This document shows positions 58,513 through 64,000 of a DNA stretch of 64,000 bases, piece by piece (position 1 is the stretch's first letter; each line of letters begins with the position of its first letter). A model generated the notes under the pieces. That model was not told the DNA's origin. It saw only the letters and a list, made by a program, of their open reading frames with translations, and ran no database searches. The DNA is from Tetranychus cinnabarinus (lineage: Eukaryota; Arthropoda; Arachnida; Trombidiformes; Tetranychidae): positions 9,005,001 to 9,069,000 of the forward strand of contig WHVY01000002.1 in the NCBI GenBank assembly GCA_022266195.1, given 5' to 3'. Both the position numbers and the translations under genes were made by a program.

Positions 58513-60651
58513 TATAAACACTGAAGAAAAAAAGAGGGAGATGAAGACAAACTAAAAAAAGGTAAAGAAAGACAAAAACGAGAAATTACAGAAAAATTAC
58601 TGAAAAAATAGAAAGATAAAAAGAAAGGTAGATAGAAAGAAGGAAGAAACTGATGATGAAAATATAAATCAATTCTTCTCTACTTGGTACTACACAATTT
58701 TCCAGGCTTAGATCCTGTACCAAGAGAACGAGTCAATACTAACAAATCACCAATGGTTAAATTTTGGTCATCAATTAGACGACAAACATAATAAAGAAAG
58801 AAATAAACACTAACAGTGTTAGCAGTTAAGAAGAAGAAATTCATACAAACATCCATCCAACATTTGAAAGAAAAAGAAGCATAAGCAGACATGTAAGGGG
58901 GAAGAAAATTGAGACTGACATTTTTAATTTCCAAGCGATGATAGAGAGGGCGACATTAGAAACAAAAACCTAATAAAATTTTTGCAATTAAATTATTTAC
59001 GTTTTTCTTTAAATCACAGTTCAAATTAGCAACTATCATTCACAAATTAAAACACTTGATTGTGCCAACCAAAATTGTCTTAATACACATATTTACACGA
59101 GCAAAAGTCACCATAATTACCTGACCAAAACAAACCATCCAAATGAACCTTGTTTATGCTTTTTTCTTGCCATCTTGACCAAAATTTTTAAACCCTCATT
59201 TAATGGATTGAATAATTGTCTTGCCATGTTATTTTTGAAAATTAAATGGACAAAATTCCTCCAGTAATTCAATAATTTTATCATATCGATCCAAGCTTTT
59301 GTAGCTTACAAAAATTTCGGGTCACTTTAACTTCGTTATTGTATGCTAATCTTTGCTCCATTGGCAACCGGTTAGCTTGTTAAAGGAAACGTGAATGTAA
59401 CCAAAGCTTGTAAATGGTTACATTCAGAATAACCGACTTCCTTGATGTCTAAAAGAGGGAAAATTGAAGCAAAACAAGAGGAAATAACAAAACAGAAAAA
59501 AAAATCCGAATAAAATCGATTCTAGAATCTTGCCTTTCATATCTTTTTAAATAGATGGACATAACACAATAAAAAATATCGGCACTTTTACCACCAAACA
59601 TTCGATGAATGGTGACAAATTCAGTTAAACACAAGAATAAACTTACAACAATCAATGACTAAAATAAACATTATTAAGAAATTCTTAGGCCTGTGACTCT
59701 CAATGAGAATCTGCCAAAAATCGAGTGTCTATCTGTTAGTGCATCTACAAGACGATAGATGGAAGCTCATCCCTCAACTCTTTTAATGTTAATGTCCAAT
59801 GCAACATCATTGAATTAATGTTAGCAATTGATTTCAATTTTGTATTACAAATTGTAGCTTTAGTTTAATTTTTAATTATAATTTTTTGCTGTATCTTTCG
59901 ATTTCTTTATTGTTAATTATCCAATATGGCTTTTAGTTAGCATAATGGTTCATTGCGATGTGTATGACAGATTGAATAACAATTACGATTGTGTAACAAT
60001 GTCTGCTTGTCTTACAGTTGCTATCGGATAAGCGGAAACATAACGTTATTGATGATGGCTTTTGGGTTACTTGAAATAGATTACAAACCTAATTAGAGCT
60101 TAAATTTAATTTAATTGAAAAGTAAGAAAATAGGTGAATCAGTTAATAAATCAATTAATTTTATCAAAAAAGTGTTTTTTTCAACAAAATTTACGATCAA
60201 CTTGTTGAGCATGCGTTATTGTGAAGGAGTCTCTTTGCTCAAGTTGAACGATTTTCAAGTTGAAGGTTTCTGAATCTTCATTTTAAATCAGTTGACTCTT
60301 TAGTTTTAACAGTTAACGATTAAAGTTTAACAAAATTTAATATTAACTTGTAATTTTGACTGAATGAAAACTAATGAAATGTGGAAATTATCAAAAAAGA
60401 TTTCAGTTCATCTTAAATTGTGGTCTTATAAACATGTCAACATCAATATATAATCTATTACATGTTAACATTTAGTGTCACCAATTGTTTTCATTTCATC
60501 AATAAGTCTTCAATTTTCTAATTTGTTGGTTTGATCTAAATCAATCTATGCTTGTTAAGTTACGTTAAGTTAAGGATTATAAACCTAATATTCACCATCA
60601 CCGACAATTATATAACCAATAATTCGGATACAATTTGGATACAAATAGGAA
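58513..60651. other. ARID4-like upstream region and intergenic DNA
   Basis: Probable leader intron and promoter of the ARID4-like gene. A minus-strand frame from an ATG at 58892 to a stop at 58680 (70 residues) has a hydrophobic middle and a non-repetitive C-terminus (DDQNLTIGDLLVLTRSLG); I do not call it a gene. Nothing else recognised. Confidence 0.4.
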
Positions 60652-60828
60652 TTAATTCGTTTTATATTCGGTAAGCAATTCTTTGTTAAAAGCTGTAAGA
60701 AAATCATTTTCTGGTCTCTTCTTCTGATCTTGATCTTCTTGCTTTTGTGGGAAACAAAAGCAGACTAGACTTGATATTATTTTTATTAGTATAATTAATT
60801 TCAATTTACCACTACCATTCACTTTCAT
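60652..60828 (-). CDS. Candidate small secreted peptide precursor
   Basis: 58 residues, unrecognised. The frame can start 19 codons upstream, but the internal ATG at 60828 gives a clean signal-peptide layout: MKVNGSGKLK, then hydrophobic LIILIKIISSLVCFCF, then a hydrophilic tail with a KKR site (QDQKKRPENDF) and a 20-residue end containing FLTAFNKELLTEYK. The layout is that of a small secreted or neuropeptide-like precursor. Against it: short, in AT-rich DNA, no homologue known to me, no clear promoter. Could also be an exon of something larger. Confidence 0.3.
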   Translation of the reverse strand: MKVNGSGKLKLIILIKIISSLVCFCFPQKQEDQDQKKRPENDFLTAFNKELLTEYKTN

Positions 60829-60885
60829 TAATTCAATTAACATGCACCTAATGTTCCAAATTAAGGTTAATTTTTGAATCCTCAT

Positions 60886-61534
60886 TTTATTTGGATGTCC
60901 AGATTTATGTAGATTTGTTGATAAAATACATAATCGTCTGTTTCTTTTGGAGTTTGAGATGTAAATTGTGTTCTTAATCTAGATTGTAAGCTATATTTAG
61001 TGGTCAATGGTCATTATGTGATGAGTTGAGATGTTAATAGTGATTTTTTGATTATCTATTCAACACACAACTTCACACCAATTCAATTTGCTCAAGGCAA
61101 TAATCATTTTTTTGTACCTCTAATCATGAAAACTATCCTGATGATTGCAGTTCTTATATTTTTGAATTAATCAATTCATAATTCGTAAAGTTAATTGTTT
61201 CGGTGTTGAAGATTATTATACAGGCAATGATTAGGTTAATAATAACTATAATTGAAGAGAAAAACGAGAAGAAATTAAAGTTAAAACAAAAATCTTTCAT
61301 TCGATGATTTACTTAACCATGATCAACTTTCCGTCTCTTCTTACCCTTTACCTTTTTAATATTAGGTTTAGTCTGTTAACAAATCATGATTCCTATTAAC
61401 CTGGCAATTAATTCTCTGATATATTTTCACAATTAAATCCATTTAGGTTAACCTTTAACGTGTGTTCCAATTTAGACAAGACAAAGTAAAATTATTTTCA
61501 AATTTTCACCAAAGGAAACATTCAATTATCAAAG
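60886..61534. other. Intergenic, promoter of the right-edge gene
   Basis: AT-rich, no gene seen; lies between the peptide candidate (minus) and the right-edge secreted protein (plus). Confidence 0.4.
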
Positions 61535-64000
61535 ATGAACTCCAACACTGGTTATTGTATGCTTTTGGGCATAAGTTTACTATTAACTCCAGGTAAATAT
61601 AATTTTAACTTAATGACAATGGTAATTTACTCTGTTTAATCAACAAAAATGAACCTTCATGAGCCTAAAATTGACAGATTTTCAAGTAATATTAAGAATT
61701 ACTTGCCAACATTGAGCTTATATCTCACGGTGCCACGAGCAAGTAACAAACAGCAACAACAAATGAAAATACATTTTTTAATAATCCTGAAAATACAAGA
61801 TCATTAACAGTAACACTAACAACACCCAATGTTTCATAATGAAAAAAATGTCCTCTATTTTGAAAATATCACCACAATTTGATAATCTCACTCAGATTCA
61901 ATTCAATCAGATTTAATGACTTTAACATCCGAATCGCCTTATTACTCTTACCAACTTTACCTATTATTCAAATGTACCCAACTCAATTCACAGGTTCAGG
62001 TTTTGCAATAATTGCTAAATGGTAACAAAACTGTAAAAAAATAAGCATTTCCATCATGAAATACTTTTATTTAGGAACAGATGAGGTAATTTTTCACTCT
62101 TTTGTTGTTGTTGCTGTAATTGCTTGTGTATTAATGGTTATCTTTCAAGTGTTTTTAATTGTAATGTGCTACAATAATAATATGTATTACCATTTGTACT
62201 ATGTTGTGTTTATTTTTGGGTTCTTTGGATTTACTTAACCTTTTCTGGTTAAGGTGAGTAGTTTAAAAAAATTTCATTAAATTTTCCTTTTCTTTTATAA
62301 TCAAATCAGAAGTACATAGTGATGATTGGCCAAAAGATCGTCGGTTTAAAAACTCTCGTCGAGCTTCAGATGATTTTGAGCTGTACCGAAGTCAACATAA
62401 TCACCATAATCACCGAGGACATCACCATCAACATCATAAGTTATATTCCGAGGGTTATACAAATTTGGATACTTCAAATAAAACGTTTATACCAGGGGAA
62501 GAGTTTCTTGTCACCAAAAGTGCTCATTCAAGTGGTTTACCAACACATTTACCTTTGAAGGTTTCTCATTCTAGTGATCAAAGTAAATTAAGTGTAAAAA
62601 AAATTTCATTAACGCCATCAACTTTACCAACTCCGTCAAGATTAGTGAATTCGGGTGAACTTAACCATTTGCAAAGTAATGACGAGGCCCAGAAAAGGAC
62701 ATCTTCAGATGCAAGTTATGAAGAGGATGAACGTCGCATTTCATTTGCAAGCCGAGTAACCTCAAATGTGCACAAAGGACCATCTTATGAATCGTTTTCA
62801 TCGCCCTCATCAATCTCATCTGGATCTTTATCGATTGGTCAAGGGTCTAAAAAAGGGCCAATTTCAGGTTACACTTTTAATGGATCCAAGAGTGGTTCAA
62901 GTAATAGTGTTAAACAACATATGAAACCAGCAATAACCAAAATCAGCTTATCACTTGGAGTTGGCAATGGCGGCAATAGTAAAAATAAAAATACTAACGA
63001 TAATCATAATGATAATAATAATGCAAATACTGATGAAGGTCTCGGTGTTGGAAGTATTACCTTTACTAATAGTGGACAATCAAGTGACTTTTTCAGTAAT
63101 CATAATTCAAATGGTAAAAAGAGTACAATCATTGGCGATGGACAATCAAATGAGGTTAAAGTAAATTCACTTGCTGCTGGGTCAACAGGTGATTCAGATG
63201 ATTTGTATGGATCATCATCGGATAAACCTAATAAGGCTAGCATAATGTCTTCAGCATTAAATGTTATTGGCGGTAATGATGATAATACTCAACTGGCTCA
63301 CTCAATTTTACTGGTTCAAAGGCCTAAAAATCGACCTAAACCTGGTAATGTTTATTATTGGGATAATACAATGTTTACTGATAATTCAGAATCAAGTGCA
63401 TCAAATAGTGATTCTTTACCAGCAAATGTACCTTCAACAACATCAACAACCACAACCACAACCACATCAACTACAACTGTTGATCCATTGTCTATTATAT
63501 CATCATCAAGTGAAACTCTTTACAGCAACCATCGACCAGCAATTAAAGCAAATAAAACCCGACCTTGGCTCAGACCAACCAGTACTGTTAAACGTAAAAA
63601 ACCTTCAAATGTTTCTCTGGTAACAAGTGCAAGTTCACCTGATTTATCAATGATGCCTCGAACCACGGGTCAACCATTTCCATTTTTTGACGATGAAGTT
63701 CCCATTTTAATGAGCAATAACCATCGCAAGTTTCCTTATACCTTAACCACTCGCAACAAATTATCATCAGATTATGCCAGTTATTGGACAACACCATCAA
63801 CCACAGCATTGTACAATGACTATTCAATGTTTCAAAAATTACCAACCAAATTGCCTCCTAATCGTCGTAGATCAACGACTACCACTACAACCCCCAGTCC
63901 TGCTATGATAATGGGCAACAAGCCACCTCTCAAAGTGACTCATGTAATTGCTTCAAAAAACAAGGAACCCGATGAGGTTAAATCGAGTATTTTAACGGTT
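61535..64000 (+). CDS. Secreted Ser/Thr/Asn-rich protein, truncated by the window edge
   Basis: Exon 1 at 61535-61592 encodes a signal peptide (MNSNTGYCMLLGISLLLTP); the intron is 61593-62309; exon 2 runs from 62310 to the end of the window with no stop, adding 564 residues. Splice phase matches exactly (G|AA). I do not recognise the family. Seen in order: DDWPKDRRFKNSRRASDDFE with possible dibasic sites; a His-rich patch (about residues 37-55); Ser/Gly/Asn-rich low complexity; a mucin-like Thr run near residue 405 (STTSTTTTTTTSTTT); basic RPWLRPTSTVKRKKPS; and more Thr-rich sequence. Apart from one Cys in the signal peptide, no cysteine is seen. Probably an extracellular matrix or heavily O-glycosylated surface protein; whether it has a membrane anchor cannot be told here. 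Confidence 0.75.

Noticed and set aside
62056..62238. 60-codon hydrophobic frame
   Set aside because: Lies within the intron of the right-edge gene whose splice phase is exact; composition is typical AT-rich noise.

Overview
This window is AT-rich, intron-bearing arthropod nuclear DNA, most likely from a spider mite (Tetranychus or a close tetranychid). The inference rests on an intradiol ring-cleavage dioxygenase with a secretion signal (a fungal-type gene known as a horizontal acquisition in spider mites), a divergent DEG/ENaC channel of the sort expanded in these mites, short GT-AG introns, and animal genes such as Wnt8. The species is an inference; the gene families are read directly from the translations.

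Layout. 0-7 kb: DEG/ENaC channel (minus), a 2.6-kb near-perfect inverted repeat with 1.2-kb arms, then the dioxygenase (minus). 8-16 kb: endonuclease III NTHL1 (minus) head-to-head with four-exon PCNA (plus), then seven-exon CDP-diacylglycerol synthase (minus). 17-25 kb: a large secreted low-complexity proprotein (minus) and a Ser-rich intracellular protein (minus) whose 5' exon may lie about 11 kb away. 25-37 kb: an 11.7-kb stretch without recognisable coding sequence. 37-45 kb: RPL18A (plus) convergent with gamma-tubulin (minus), Wnt8 (minus) and an unusually long OGFOD1 (minus). 46-51 kb: six-exon bridge-like lipid transfer protein of the UHRF1BP1/SHIP164 (BLTP3) family (minus). 51-54.6 kb: a patchwork of duplicated DNA: a diverged copy of the 3-5 kb repeat, a small foldback element, a broken gamma-tubulin copy, and sequence shared with 45.7-46.7 kb. 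54.6-58.5 kb: an ARID4-like chromatin protein (minus) that has Tudor and chromo-barrel regions but no visible ARID or RBB1NT domain. 58.5-64 kb: mostly intergenic, then a secreted Ser/Thr/Asn-rich protein (plus) running off the right edge.

The genes do not form one pathway. PCNA and NTHL1 (replication and base-excision repair) share an intergenic region with an E2F-type site; most of the rest is housekeeping and developmental. I did not find a clearly new multi-gene system. The strongest leads are the long hairpin-forming repeat, the ARID-less ARID4 protein, the enlarged OGFOD1, the secreted dioxygenase, and the duplication patchwork. No tRNA, rRNA or CRISPR array was seen. Exon boundaries were derived by hand from splice consensus, reading phase and remembered family alignments.
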